Under the pieces are notes generated by a model. That model ran no database searches. It was not told the DNA's origin and was given only the letters and a program-made list of their open reading frames with translations. Shown here in pieces: positions 1 through 8,449 of a DNA stretch of 64,000 bases. The position numbers were made by a program, and so were the translations under genes. This DNA is from PALSA-505 sp035308365 (GTDB taxonomy: Bacteria; Actinomycetota; Actinomycetes; Streptosporangiales; Streptosporangiaceae): the NCBI GenBank assembly GCA_035308365.1, contig DATGGU010000101.1, positions 1 to 64,000 on the forward strand. Reading direction: 5' to 3'. The number at the start of each line of letters is the position of its first letter. Positions within the stretch are counted from its first letter, which is position 1.

Positions 1-574
1 CAAGGGCTACAAGTTCTCCACGTACGCCACCTGGTGGATCCGGCAGGCGATCACCCGCGCGATGGCTGACCAGGCGCGGACGATCCGTATTCCGGTACAC
101 ATGGTCGAGGTCATCAACAAGCTGGCCCGGGTGCAGCGGCAGATGCTGCAGGACCTGGGCCGGGAGCCGACGCCGGAGGAACTGGCGGCCGAGCTCGACA
201 TGACCCCGGAGAAGGTCATCGAGGTCCAGAAGTACGGCCGGGAGCCGATCTCGCTGCACACTCCGCTCGGTGAGGACGGGGACAGCGAATTCGGTGACCT
301 GATCGAGGACTCCGAGGCGATCCAGCCCGGTGAGGCGGTCAGCTTCACCCTGCTGCAGGAGCAGTTGCACTCGGTGCTCGACACCCTGTCCGAGCGGGAG
401 GCCGGCGTCGTGTCCATGCGGTTCGGCCTGACCGACGGCCAGCCCAAGACGCTGGACGAGATCGGCAAGGTCTACGGGGTCACCCGGGAGCGGATCCGGC
501 AGATCGAGTCCAAGACGATGTCCAAGCTCCGCCACCCATCCCGGTCCCAGGTGCTGCGCGACTACCTCGACTGA
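1..574 (+). CDS. rpoD: Primary RNA polymerase sigma factor (RpoD/HrdB/SigA family), C-terminal part
   Basis: The first codons in frame (from base 2) read KGYKFSTYATWWIRQAITRA, the region 2.3/2.4 -10 recognition helix of group 1 sigma-70 factors. Region 3 follows, then region 4.1 (EREAGVVSMRFGL) and the 4.2 helix-turn-helix for the -35 box (TLDEIGKVYGVTRERIRQIE), ending SKLRHPSRSQVLRDYLD. The N-terminal half with region 1 and most of region 2 lies outside the window. The internal ATG at 62 is not the start. The protein directs core RNA polymerase to housekeeping promoters. The neighbouring DUF7455 and parE genes match the hrdB locus of streptomycetes, which supports the principal rather than an alternative sigma factor. 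A perfect hairpin follows the stop. Confidence 0.96.
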   Translation, partial: KGYKFSTYATWWIRQAITRAMADQARTIRIPVHMVEVINKLARVQRQMLQDLGREPTPEELAAELDMTPEKVIEVQKYGREPISLHTPLGEDGDSEFGDLIEDSEAIQPGEAVSFTLLQEQLHSVLDTLSEREAGVVSMRFGLTDGQPKTLDEIGKVYGVTRERIRQIESKTMSKLRHPSRSQVLRDYLD

Positions 575-644
575 GACGTCAGAGGGGTCAACCCTGCTCA
601 CTGGCCTTCGCTCAGTTTCGCCGAGTCTGCGCCTCAGATATGAA

Positions 645-676
645 AGAGTCACGCGTCCACACCGACGCGTGACTCT
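645..676. terminator. Perfect 13-bp hairpin between convergent genes
   Basis: AGAGTCACGCGTC (645-657) pairs with GACGCGTGACTCT (664-676) around a six-base loop. It sits between the sigma factor stop and the convergent DUF7455 stop. On the minus strand it is followed by TTTC; on the plus strand there is no T run. It is probably a bidirectional terminator. Confidence 0.75.
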
Positions 677-712
677 GCTGGGGACGGGGTCCAGACCCGG
701 TGCGCGGCGGGG

Positions 713-946
713 CTAGTTCGCTGAGCTGGAGTCCTTGCCGTCCTTGACGCCCGCGAGCAGGCTGGTCTCGTCCTGGATTTCGACAGCGACCTTGGCCAGC
801 GCCTCGGAGTGCTGACGAGCGTGGTGCGCGCAGAAGAACAATTCTGCCGAACCTGGCAGCAGTACTCGAACATATGCCCGGGCACCGCAGCGGTCGCACA
901 CATCCGCGGCGGTCAGCGGCTTGCTGGGGGCTAGTGCTCCTGTCAA
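713..946 (-). CDS. DUF7455-like small zinc-ribbon-type protein
   Basis: A 77-residue protein with a CDRCGA pair near residue 17 and an FCAHHA pair about 20 residues later, the paired Cys/His pattern of a small metal-binding fold. I chose the TTG at 946 because a GAGGAG ribosome site lies 5 bases upstream and the resulting start (MTGALAPSKPLTAAD) resembles the family as I remember it; an ATG at 1024 would add 26 Ser/Ala-rich residues. Streptomycete relatives sit between hrdB and the topoisomerase B gene, as here. The function is unknown. The gene is convergent with the sigma factor gene and divergent from parE. Confidence 0.8.
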   Translation of the reverse strand: MTGALAPSKPLTAADVCDRCGARAYVRVLLPGSAELFFCAHHARQHSEALAKVAVEIQDETSLLAGVKDGKDSSSAN

Positions 947-1408
947 CGTCGCTCCTCGCCTCGTGCCTCCGGCTTCGGCAGCCGGCTGGCTCTCATCACT
1001 ACTCACAACGTTCCATACCGGCATCAGGCTTCCCTATGACGCTGGGTACGCCATAAGCGAAACCGACCCCCGGCTGGCCCAGTACGGCGCCGCGTCCGCT
1101 ACCCGTCCAGGCACGGCTTACTCTCTGCCGGGCGAAGCCCGGCATCGGGGTCGTTTCCCGGGCCAGCGCAGCGGGCTATGGCGCAGGTGGGCCGAGGGCC
1201 ACCAAGCGCGGCCGTCCGTCCCGGACAAGTCATTCCTTCTCCCGACCTGGGTTGCCAGCACTGTATCGCGAATGTTATCCCAGGTCGCGAGCGGTGGAAC
1301 CGGTTTGTCGTGCGGCGTGGCTGCACACGGCACATGCTCCGGCGGGCTAGTCTGCGGTGTGTTCCCCTGGCTGGCCTGCCGCCCGCCTGTCGCCGGAGGA
1401 GGGCGTTC
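947..1408. other. Intergenic region between DUF7455 and parE
   Basis: No gene is supportable in these 462 bases; open frames here lack ribosome sites and family motifs. The region must hold the divergent promoters of the DUF7455 gene and parE. The only convincing signal is the GGAGGAGG ribosome site at 1395-1402 that belongs to parE. I cannot assign -35/-10 boxes with confidence. Confidence 0.5.
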
Positions 1409-3520
1409 TTGACTGCTCCAACCGCCGCTCGCGCTGCGGTGCTGCCGTCCCGCGAGCCGCATCCCGGCGACGGCTACACCGCCCGGCACCTCTCCGTGCT
1501 CGAGGGCCTGGAGGCCGTGCGCAAGCGGCCGGGCATGTATATCGGATCCACCGACAGCCGCGGCCTGCTGCACTGCCTCTGGGAGATCATCGACAACTCC
1601 GTGGACGAGGCGCTGGCCGGGTTCGGGTCCCGGGTCGAGGTCATCCTGCATGCCGACGGCTCGGCCGAGGTGCGCGACGAGGGCCGCGGCATCCCCGTCG
1701 ACATCGAGCCCAAGACCGGGCTCAACGGCGTCGAGGTCGTGATGACCCGGCTGCACGCCGGCGGCAAGTTCGGCGGCGGCTCCTACACCGCCTCGGGCGG
1801 CCTGCACGGCGTCGGCGCGTCGGTCGTCAACGCGCTGTCCGTACGGCTGGATATCGAGGTGGACAAGGACGGCTTCACCTGGGCGGCGAGCTTCCGCCGC
1901 GGCGTGACCGGCGAGTTCGACGGGCCCGGTCCGGCCGCGAAGTTCCGCAAGGTATCCGGGCTGCGCAAGGAGCGCCGGGTGGCCAAGCGGCTCACCGGCA
2001 CCCGGACCAGGTTCTGGCCGGACCCCCAGATCTTCGTGCGCGACTCGGCCTTCACCTTCGACGCGCTGATCGAGCGCGCCCGGCAGACGGCCTACCTGGT
2101 TCCCGGCCTGATGATCCGGATCCGGGACGAGAGCCAGCCCGGTGGCCCGCAGGAGGCGGAGTTCTCCTTCGACGGCGGGATCGGCGAGTTCTGCGCCCAC
2201 CTGGGCTCCGGCGAGCCGGTGACCGAGGTGCTCCGGCTGAAGGGATCCGGCCAGTTCACCGAGACCATCCCGGTGCTCGACGAGCAGGGTCACATGACCC
2301 CGGCGGACGTCGAGCGTGAGCTGTCGGTCGACGTGGCGCTGCAGTGGGGGAGTGGGTACGACACGGTCACCCGCTCGTTCGTCAACGTGATCGCCACCCC
2401 CAAGGGCGGAACCCACGTGGCCGGTTTCGAGCGCGCGCTGGTCCGCACCCTGAACGAACAGCTCAGGGCCTCCCGGCTGCTGAAAAACGGCGACGAGCCG
2501 GTGACCAAGGAGGATGTGCTCGAAGGCCTCACCGCGGTGGTGGCCGTCCGCGTACCCGAGCCGCAGTTCGAGGGCCAGACCAAGGAGGTGCTCGGCACCC
2601 CGGCCGCCTCCAGGATCGTGGCCCAGGTCGTCAGCGGCGAGCTGAGGGCCTACTTCGAGTCTCCGCCCCGCGGCGCCAAGGCCCAGGCCCGCGCCGTACT
2701 GGACAAGGTCGTGGCGGCGGCCAAGACCCGGATCTCCGCCCGCGAGCACCGCGAGAACCAGCGCCGCAAGACCGCGCTGGCCAGCTCCGCGCTGCCGGCC
2801 AAACTGGCCGACTGCCGGACCTCCGACGACCGCAGCGAGCTGTTCATCGTCGAGGGTGATTCCGCGCTCGGCACGGCCAAACTGGCCAGGGACTCGGAGT
2901 TCCAGGCCCTGCTGCCGATCCGCGGCAAAATCCTGAACGTCCAGAAGTCCTCACTGGCCGACATGCTCAAGAACGCCGAGTGCGCCGCGATCATCCAGGT
3001 CATCGGGGCCGGCTCGGGCGCCAACTTCGACCTGGACGCCGCCCGCTACCAGCGGGTGATCTTTATGGTGGACGCAGACGTCGACGGCGCGCACATCCGC
3101 ACGCTGCTGCTCACTCTGTTCCACCGCTACCTGCGCCCCATGCTGGAGGCTGGCCGGGTGTTCGCCGCCGTGCCTCCGCTGCACCGCATCGAGCTGACCA
3201 ACCCGCGCAAGGGCCAGCAAAAATACCGCTACACCTACTCCGACCCCGAGCTGAACCGCACCCTGCTGGAGCTGGAGCGCAAGGGCCAGCGCTACAAGCA
3301 GCCGGTGCAGCGCTACAAGGGCCTGGGCGAGATGGATGCCAGTCAGCTGGCCGAGACCACCATGGACCCCCGCCACCGCGTCCTGCGCCGGATCAGGATC
3401 GAGGACGCCGCCTCCGCGGCCGCCATCTTCGATCTGCTGATGGGCACCGAGGTGGGCCCCCGCCGCGACTTCATCGTCGGCAGTGCCGCGGAGCTCGACC
3501 TGTCCCGCATCGATACCTGA
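1409..3520 (+). CDS. parE: Type IIA DNA topoisomerase subunit B (topoisomerase IV ParE type)
   Basis: ATPase subunit of a type IIA topoisomerase, 703 residues. The GHKL ATPase site is complete: EIIDNSVDEALAG near residue 58, DEGRGIPVD near 90 and GGLHGVGAS near 130. The TOPRIM domain has EGDSALG near 481 and VDADVDGAHIRT near 553, and the C-terminus carries the YKGLGEMDASQL motif. The start is the TTG at 1409, which follows a GGAGGAGG ribosome site at ideal spacing; the frame opens further upstream but without such a site. Length fits ParE. It would pair with the A subunit encoded at 8450-10990. The order sigma factor - DUF7455 - parE supports ParE rather than the gyrB that normally lies next to dnaA/recF. 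Confidence 0.93.
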   Translation: MTAPTAARAAVLPSREPHPGDGYTARHLSVLEGLEAVRKRPGMYIGSTDSRGLLHCLWEIIDNSVDEALAGFGSRVEVILHADGSAEVRDEGRGIPVDIEPKTGLNGVEVVMTRLHAGGKFGGGSYTASGGLHGVGASVVNALSVRLDIEVDKDGFTWAASFRRGVTGEFDGPGPAAKFRKVSGLRKERRVAKRLTGTRTRFWPDPQIFVRDSAFTFDALIERARQTAYLVPGLMIRIRDESQPGGPQEAEFSFDGGIGEFCAHLGSGEPVTEVLRLKGSGQFTETIPVLDEQGHMTPADVERELSVDVALQWGSGYDTVTRSFVNVIATPKGGTHVAGFERALVRTLNEQLRASRLLKNGDEPVTKEDVLEGLTAVVAVRVPEPQFEGQTKEVLGTPAASRIVAQVVSGELRAYFESPPRGAKAQARAVLDKVVAAAKTRISAREHRENQRRKTALASSALPAKLADCRTSDDRSELFIVEGDSALGTAKLARDSEFQALLPIRGKILNVQKSSLADMLKNAECAAIIQVIGAGSGANFDLDAARYQRVIFMVDADVDGAHIRTLLLTLFHRYLRPMLEAGRVFAAVPPLHRIELTNPRKGQQKYRYTYSDPELNRTLLELERKGQRYKQPVQRYKGLGEMDASQLAETTMDPRHRVLRRIRIEDAASAAAIFDLLMGTEVGPRRDFIVGSAAELDLSRIDT

Positions 3521-3536
3521 TCCGCTTCCTTACGGT

Positions 3537-3561
3537 GCCGGTGAACCCCATGGTCACCGGC
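3537..3561 (+). terminator. Hairpin downstream of parE
   Basis: GCCGGTGA (3537-3544) pairs with TCACCGGC (3554-3561) around a nine-base loop, starting 17 bases after the parE stop. There is no T tract, as is common in high-GC actinobacteria. Confidence 0.5.
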
Positions 3562-3691
3562 CGGCCAGGATGCTGTGTGAGGTCAGGGCGTGACCGGCGT
3601 CCCGCCAGGCGAAGTAGGCCAGTCCGGCCAGCAGCAGCGGGGTGACGACCCAGTGCTCGGCGAGCTTGCTGGTGGTGATCCGGATCCGCAC
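3554..3691 (-). CDS. Putative 45-residue single-span membrane peptide or gene remnant
   Basis: From a GTG at 3691 the frame encodes about 45 residues with one hydrophobic segment (HWVVTPLLLAGLAYFAW) flanked by charged residues and ending in HSILAGR. A second GTG at 3706 would add five residues; an in-frame TGA lies just upstream. Neither start has a convincing ribosome site. The composition looks like real membrane protein rather than a shadow frame. It could be a small membrane protein or the last exon-like remnant of a deleted gene. I do not recognise a family. Confidence 0.3.
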   Translation of the reverse strand: MRIRITTSKLAEHWVVTPLLLAGLAYFAWRDAGHALTSHSILAGR

Positions 3692-3818
3692 GGCCGAGCA
3701 TGGCACCCCCGGGTTCCGTCAACTATGTCGTTGGCGGTCAAACTACGCCGCACTGCCGGCATTCCAGCGCAGCCGCGCCGGGCGGCCCGGCGCGGCTGCA
3801 CTGGTTCAACCGCGGTCG

Positions 3819-5405
3819 CTACAGGCTCCTGGCGGCGACCTGGCAAAGTTCCGGCAGCTTACCCTCGGCCGCGTTGGCCGCGATCCACACGCCGGCCCAG
3901 CTCAGCAGGAGGCCGTAGACGGCACCGGCGACGATGAGCACCGGCACCCGGACCGGCGAAGCGACGCCGGTGGTGAGCACGGCGGCGGCTATCAACGGGG
4001 CGGCCGCGACACCGACACCGATGAGGTTGGCGAAGACGCCCAGGGCCGCGTAGCCCGTGTATCCGTCGGCCGGCCTTCGCATGGGATTGCCGGGGCGCTG
4101 GACCAGGGGGTAGGGCGCGGTGATGGAGAGGATGTTGCTCAGCGCCAGGGCCGCGCCAAGCCCGGCCAGTGCCACCGCGAAGCTCAGGAACCCATAGTCC
4201 GGGCGCCTGGCCAGCAGCGCGAGGCCGAACGAGAGTACCCCGAGCACCGGCACCGCGATGACGCCGACCGCGATGTTCTGGCCGGTGAGGTAGGCGCGCA
4301 GCGAGCGGTGGCTGGTCAGCGCCATGGCTTCGAAGACGAACGGTGGCCCGGTCCAGCCGACCGCGTTGGCGTGGAAGTACCCGACGAACGCGGCGCCGAA
4401 GACAGCGTTGGCGATCAGGACACCCGGGTTCTGGCCTTGCTTCATCAGCGCGCTGATCGACACGACAACCATGATGACCGCCGTTATGCCCCAGGTGACC
4501 AGCGACGACGGCTCGCGGCGCTGATAGATCCAGAACCGGGCGGCCACCGCACCGCGCAGGCCGTACCTGGCGAACGGCAGCGCGGTCCCGCGTACCGCCG
4601 ACGACCGGGTGGATGTGTCGGGGGTGACCAGGGCGCGGCCGAGCAGGCGCACCCACAGCCAGCCCACTGCGACGATGACGCCGGCCAGCAGGGCCAGGCG
4701 CAGCGCAGCGGTGCCGGGGTGCCCGTCCGAGGCGTCCTTGATCGCGTGTGCGGCCATGCCAGGAGGCAGCCAGCGCATCCACGCGTCGACCCCGTTGAAG
4801 CTGGCCGCGGTCAGCTTCCCCGAGGCGGCCAGCCTGGGCACCACCTGGATGACGAACTCGTAGCCCGCGAAGATCGGGATGATCAGGAAGACGGCCAGGT
4901 CCTTGCCCCGGCGCGACCGCAGCAACCCGGCCATGCCGGTGGTCACGACCCGGGCCAGCGTGATACAGAACAGCACCTGAAGCACCACCGCGACCAGCGC
5001 GACGAGCAGGCCGAGCGGGCCGCGTGCCAGCCCGGCGGTCACTCCGAGCAGGCCGATCACGTTGGCCAGCGGCCACACGCCGGTGGCCGAGGCGGCCAGC
5101 AACCCCGCCGCGAGCGGGCCGGTCCGCACCGGGTAGAGCGCCACCGTGGCCGGATCCAGCGTGCCGTCCAGGCCGAAGGCGATCAGCGGGCAGATCAGCC
5201 AGCCGAAGGCGAACACCATGAAGATGACCGTGGTCAGGTCCACCGACGTGCTCTGGCCGCGGAGCAGGGCCAGGAGCACGAAGGCGCCGGCCGCGACCAG
5301 CACACCGAAGACCGAGCTGACGATGAAGGAAACCTTGGCGCCCCTGGAAGAGCGCAGCGCGTTCAGCAGCAGGCGCATCTTCAGCTGGACGAGAAGCCGA
5401 GCCAT
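3819..5405 (-). CDS. ABC transporter permease (ABC-2/exporter type), large
   Basis: A 528-residue polytopic membrane protein with about twelve hydrophobic segments, starting MARLLVQLKMRLLLNALR. The start has a GGGAGGA ribosome site about 7 bases upstream. The gene overlaps the end of the upstream ATPase gene by 25 bases, so the two are translationally coupled and form one exporter. Twelve spans in one chain suggest that the polypeptide serves as the complete membrane half, as in large fused ABC-2 permeases. The substrate cannot be read from sequence. Confidence 0.85.
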   Translation of the reverse strand: MARLLVQLKMRLLLNALRSSRGAKVSFIVSSVFGVLVAAGAFVLLALLRGQSTSVDLTTVIFMVFAFGWLICPLIAFGLDGTLDPATVALYPVRTGPLAAGLLAASATGVWPLANVIGLLGVTAGLARGPLGLLVALVAVVLQVLFCITLARVVTTGMAGLLRSRRGKDLAVFLIIPIFAGYEFVIQVVPRLAASGKLTAASFNGVDAWMRWLPPGMAAHAIKDASDGHPGTAALRLALLAGVIVAVGWLWVRLLGRALVTPDTSTRSSAVRGTALPFARYGLRGAVAARFWIYQRREPSSLVTWGITAVIMVVVSISALMKQGQNPGVLIANAVFGAAFVGYFHANAVGWTGPPFVFEAMALTSHRSLRAYLTGQNIAVGVIAVPVLGVLSFGLALLARRPDYGFLSFAVALAGLGAALALSNILSITAPYPLVQRPGNPMRRPADGYTGYAALGVFANLIGVGVAAAPLIAAAVLTTGVASPVRVPVLIVAGAVYGLLLSWAGVWIAANAAEGKLPELCQVAARSL

Positions 5406-6145
5406 GACAGTTCCTCCCCACTGTGCCGGGGGCCGACCAGGTCGATGAACGCCTGCTGCAGGGTCTTGCCGCCCCGCACCTGGTCCGTGGTGCCGGTCGC
5501 CACGATCCGGCCCTTGTCGATGATGGACACCTGGTCGCAGACCTGCTCGACCAGCTCCATCACATGGCTGGAGAACAGCACGGTCGAGCCGGAGCCGACG
5601 TAGCGGGTCAGCAGCCGCCGGATCACGTCGGCGGATATCGGATCCACCCCTTCCAGTGGCTCGTCCAGGAACAGCACCGACGGATTGTGGATCAGCGCGC
5701 AGCCGAGTGCGGCCTTCTTGCGCATGCCGGTGGAGTAGTCGGCGACCAGCCGCCTGGCATCCTCGGCCAGGTCCAGCACGTTCAGCAGCTCCGCGGCCCG
5801 CGACCGCGCCTCGGCGGCGGGCAGGCCGCGCAGCCGCCCGGCGTATTCCAGCACTTCCGCACCGCTCAGCCGCTCGAACAGCCTGACCTCGGCCGGGACC
5901 ACCCCGATGACGGCCTTGGCGGCGACCGGGTCGCCCCAGACATCGAGCCCGTTGATCAGCACCCGGCCGAGGTCCGGCCGGAGCAGGCCGGTCATCATCG
6001 ACAACGACGTGGTCTTCCCCGCCCCGTTCGGCCCGACCAGCCCGGCCAGGGAGCCGCCGGCGATCTCCAGGTCGATCCCGCGGACCGCCTCCTTGTCGCC
6101 GAATGATTTGCGCAGTCCCAGCACCGAGATCGCTGGCTCACCCAT
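5381..6145 (-). CDS. ABC transporter ATP-binding protein
   Basis: A 254-residue nucleotide-binding subunit. Walker A is GPNGAGKTT near residue 38, the signature is a YSTGMRKK variant, and Walker B is LFLDEPLEGVDP followed by the H-loop FSSHVMELVEQ. The start at 6145 has a GAGGAG site 6 bases upstream. An alternative ATG at 6205 adds 20 residues and would begin a leaderless message from the promoter at 6214-6241. It energises the permease encoded directly downstream. The GMRKK-type signature is usual in drug and antibiotic exporters of the DrrA/CcmA type, but the substrate is unknown. Confidence 0.9.
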   Translation of the reverse strand: MGEPAISVLGLRKSFGDKEAVRGIDLEIAGGSLAGLVGPNGAGKTTSLSMMTGLLRPDLGRVLINGLDVWGDPVAAKAVIGVVPAEVRLFERLSGAEVLEYAGRLRGLPAAEARSRAAELLNVLDLAEDARRLVADYSTGMRKKAALGCALIHNPSVLFLDEPLEGVDPISADVIRRLLTRYVGSGSTVLFSSHVMELVEQVCDQVSIIDKGRIVATGTTDQVRGGKTLQQAFIDLVGPRHSGEELSWLGFSSS

Positions 6146-6213
6146 GACTGTCTCCTCTGCTGCCAGGCCGCTGTCCCGGTGCTCCGGTGGCTCACCGGCC
6201 ATCATCTATCAAG

Positions 6214-6241
6214 AGCATAGCATTCTGATATCAGTTTACAA
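6214..6241 (-). promoter_or_regulatory. Promoter with embedded 10-bp palindrome for the ABC exporter operon
   Basis: Reading the minus strand, TTGTAA (6236-6241) and TATGCT (6214-6219) are separated by 16 bases, and the -10 box ends 8 bases before an ATG at 6205. The spacer contains the perfect palindrome CTGATATCAG (6225-6234), well placed for a repressor. The AT-rich patch stands out from its surroundings. Confidence 0.55.
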
Positions 6242-6412
6242 TCTCGATCACCAGCGCTGCTGGAACGGACGGGTGAGCAGATAGCGGCCGGCGAAGCCGG
6301 TCCCGCCGTCGCTGCAGGCGCTGGAAGGCCATGATCCCGGCCCGGCCGGCGGCAGGATAATCTCGGGTCCAGCGAGGTTGTCGATGCGGACCCTGCAGGT
6401 GAGGCTGGCTCG

Positions 6413-6769
6413 ATGGATGGGGAAGAGCTCAGGGCGAAGTGCCTGGCGCTGGCCGGGGCCAGCGAGGAGTTCCCGTTCGGGGGCGAGGTATCGGTCTTCA
6501 AGGTCGCCGGGAAGATGTTCGCGCTGTGTGCACTCGACGATGAGCCGTTGCAGCTGAGTGTCAAATGCCAGCCTGACCTCGCCGTCCAGCTCCGGGCCGC
6601 CCATCCGGCGATCGTGCCCGGCTACCACCTCAACAAGCGCCACTGGAACACGATCACGCTCGACGGCTCGCTGCTGGACCAGATGGTGTCCGAGATGATC
6701 GTCGACTCCTATGACCTGGTCGTGGCGTCGCTGCCGAAGGCGCGGCGGCCCGGGTTACCGGATGTTTGA
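6413..6769 (+). CDS. MmcQ/YjbR family protein
   Basis: A 118-residue protein with the YjbR layout: an N-terminal helix ending in a PFGGEVSVFKVAGKMFAL strand pair, the KCQPDLAVQLR helix, PGYHLNKRHWNTI near residue 78, and a C-terminal DSYDLVVASLPK helix. The family has a double-wing fold related to some DNA-binding proteins, but its biochemical role is unresolved. The stop overlaps the start of the SGNH hydrolase gene by 8 bases, so the two are probably co-transcribed. Confidence 0.85.
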   Translation: MDGEELRAKCLALAGASEEFPFGGEVSVFKVAGKMFALCALDDEPLQLSVKCQPDLAVQLRAAHPAIVPGYHLNKRHWNTITLDGSLLDQMVSEMIVDSYDLVVASLPKARRPGLPDV

Positions 6770-7697
6770 CCTTGGCCGGGTGGCGCGGGCGCTGCGCAGA
6801 GTCCCGCCGGTACCCGCACTCGCCGGACTGGCCGCCATCGCTGTCGTCATCACGGTCGTCATCACAGTCGCCGTCATGACCGGCGGCAGCGGCGGGTCTG
6901 CCAGAAAGCAGCCACCACACTACCGTCCCCCGGCGACCTACTACCTGGCGCTGGGTGACTCGCTGTCCCAGGGCGTCCAGCCGAACTCCGCCGGAGTCAG
7001 CGTCCCGACCGGCCAGGGATACGCCGACCAGCTCTACGCGGTGCTGCGCCGCAAGCAGCCCGGGCTGCGCCTGGTCAAGCTCGGCTGTCTCGGCGAGAGC
7101 ACGGTCACGATGATCCACGGCGGCATGTGCTCCTACCCAGGAGGGTCTCAGCTCGCCGACGCGGTCGCTTTCCTGCGTGCGCACCGGCCCCGGATCACGC
7201 TGGTCACCCTGGACATCGGGGCCAACGACCCGGAGGACTGCGTTCTCGCTTCCTCGCTCAGCCAGCTCGGTTCCTGCGTGGTCAGGTTCGCGCCGAGGGC
7301 GATCGCCAACCTCAAGACGATTGTCGCCAGGCTTCGCCAAGCCGGCCCGCACGTCCGCATGATCGCGATGAACTACTACCTGCCCGCGCTGGCCAAATGG
7401 CGAGACGGACTGCTGGGCCCGATGGTCGCCCGGGTCGGCGAGCTGGCGGCCAGCGGCTACAACGCCCTGCTCACCAACGTGTACCGGTCCTACGGCGTCC
7501 GGGTGGCCGACGTCTCCGGGGCCTTCCACACCTCCGACTTCGGCCCGGATTCACACCTCGGCGGCCTGCCCCGCAACGTCGCCACCATCTGCCGGTGGAC
7601 CTGGGAGTGCGCCAGCCCGCCGCGCGGGCCCAACCAGCATCCCAACCGGGCCGGTTACCAGGCCATCGCCCGCGCCTTCCTGGCCGCGGGCGCTTAG
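6762..7697 (+). CDS. Secreted or membrane-anchored SGNH/GDSL hydrolase
   Basis: A 311-residue serine esterase. An N-terminal hydrophobic segment (about residues 16-38) acts as a signal anchor. Block I is LALGDSLSQG with the catalytic Ser near residue 68, block III is IGANDPEDC, and the C-terminal NQHPNRAGYQAIA carries the catalytic His. Several Cys residues suggest disulfides outside the cell. The start at 6762 lies inside the end of the YjbR gene. It probably hydrolyses lipid or sugar esters; the substrate is unknown. It ends in a 4-base convergent overlap with the lipoprotein gene. Confidence 0.9.
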   Translation: MFDLGRVARALRRVPPVPALAGLAAIAVVITVVITVAVMTGGSGGSARKQPPHYRPPATYYLALGDSLSQGVQPNSAGVSVPTGQGYADQLYAVLRRKQPGLRLVKLGCLGESTVTMIHGGMCSYPGGSQLADAVAFLRAHRPRITLVTLDIGANDPEDCVLASSLSQLGSCVVRFAPRAIANLKTIVARLRQAGPHVRMIAMNYYLPALAKWRDGLLGPMVARVGELAASGYNALLTNVYRSYGVRVADVSGAFHTSDFGPDSHLGGLPRNVATICRWTWECASPPRGPNQHPNRAGYQAIARAFLAAGA

Positions 7698-8440
7698 CAG
7701 CCGCCGGGCGGACCAGGCGTACCGGTGCCCACGGAAGGAGCGTCCACGACGCCGTAGGCACCGTTGCGCAGGACGGTGCCGAAGTGCACGACATACCATA
7801 GCCCGCGCCAGGAGATCAGCGACGCGATGCCGATGGAGCGCAACTGGCCGCGCTGCCGGTAGACGATCCGGGAGCCTGCCACATGCCAGTAGCCAACCGA
7901 GTTGTAGCACACCCCCGGATCGATCCAGGCCGCCTGCGCCGCCGGCACGATCACCCGCACCAGGGTGGCGCCACGGCCGACGTAGCGGTGTGCCGCCGCG
8001 ACGTCGAGCCGGAATCCCCCGAGCAGCCGGCTGCGCCAGTCGGCGGCCGGGTCCGCGATCGCCTTCACCTGCTCGTAGGCGGACAGCGGGAAGAACGCCT
8101 GGACGGCGGGATCGGCGTTGCCGGTCATCACCGCGTCCCACAGGTCGGTCATCTCCGCGTGGAACACCGCCGTGCTGGCGCTCGGGAACGCCCGGGTCTG
8201 ATGCAGGTTGCCGGGCGGTGGCGGCACGGCGATCACGCTCGGCGAGGCGTCCCTCGCTGGTGTGGGCGAGACGGGCGAGGCCGGCCTGCTGCTGGGACGC
8301 GCGCTCGGGCTCCTGCTGGCACCGGCCGCGGTATGCCGGGCCGGGCTCGCACATCCGGCCGCAAGCACACTCACCGCGACCGTCAGCAGGCCGCCCAGGC
8401 AACGCAGCACGGTCCAGTGCCGGACGCCGTTCATCGCCAT
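7694..8440 (-). CDS. Lipoprotein of unknown function
   Basis: 248 residues. The N-terminus has a lipobox (VSVLAAGC, lipidated Cys near residue 30) followed by a Ser/Pro/Ala-rich linker of about 45 residues, typical of exported actinobacterial lipoproteins. The remaining 160 residues form an unrecognised domain with conserved-looking YEQVKAIADPAADWRSRL and WHVAGSRIVYRQ segments. It starts 9 bases after the parC stop in the same direction and is probably co-transcribed with parC. I cannot name a function. Confidence 0.75.
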   Translation of the reverse strand: MAMNGVRHWTVLRCLGGLLTVAVSVLAAGCASPARHTAAGASRSPSARPSSRPASPVSPTPARDASPSVIAVPPPPGNLHQTRAFPSASTAVFHAEMTDLWDAVMTGNADPAVQAFFPLSAYEQVKAIADPAADWRSRLLGGFRLDVAAAHRYVGRGATLVRVIVPAAQAAWIDPGVCYNSVGYWHVAGSRIVYRQRGQLRSIGIASLISWRGLWYVVHFGTVLRNGAYGVVDAPSVGTGTPGPPGGC

Positions 8441-8449
8441 CAGCCTCCA

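Noticed and set aside
1118..2749. 543-codon open frame antisense to parE
   Set aside because: It shadows the third-codon GC pattern of parE, lacks motifs and a ribosome site. The same holds for 9287-10933 (parC), 26848-28602 (ctaD), 49399-50694 and 51116-52756.
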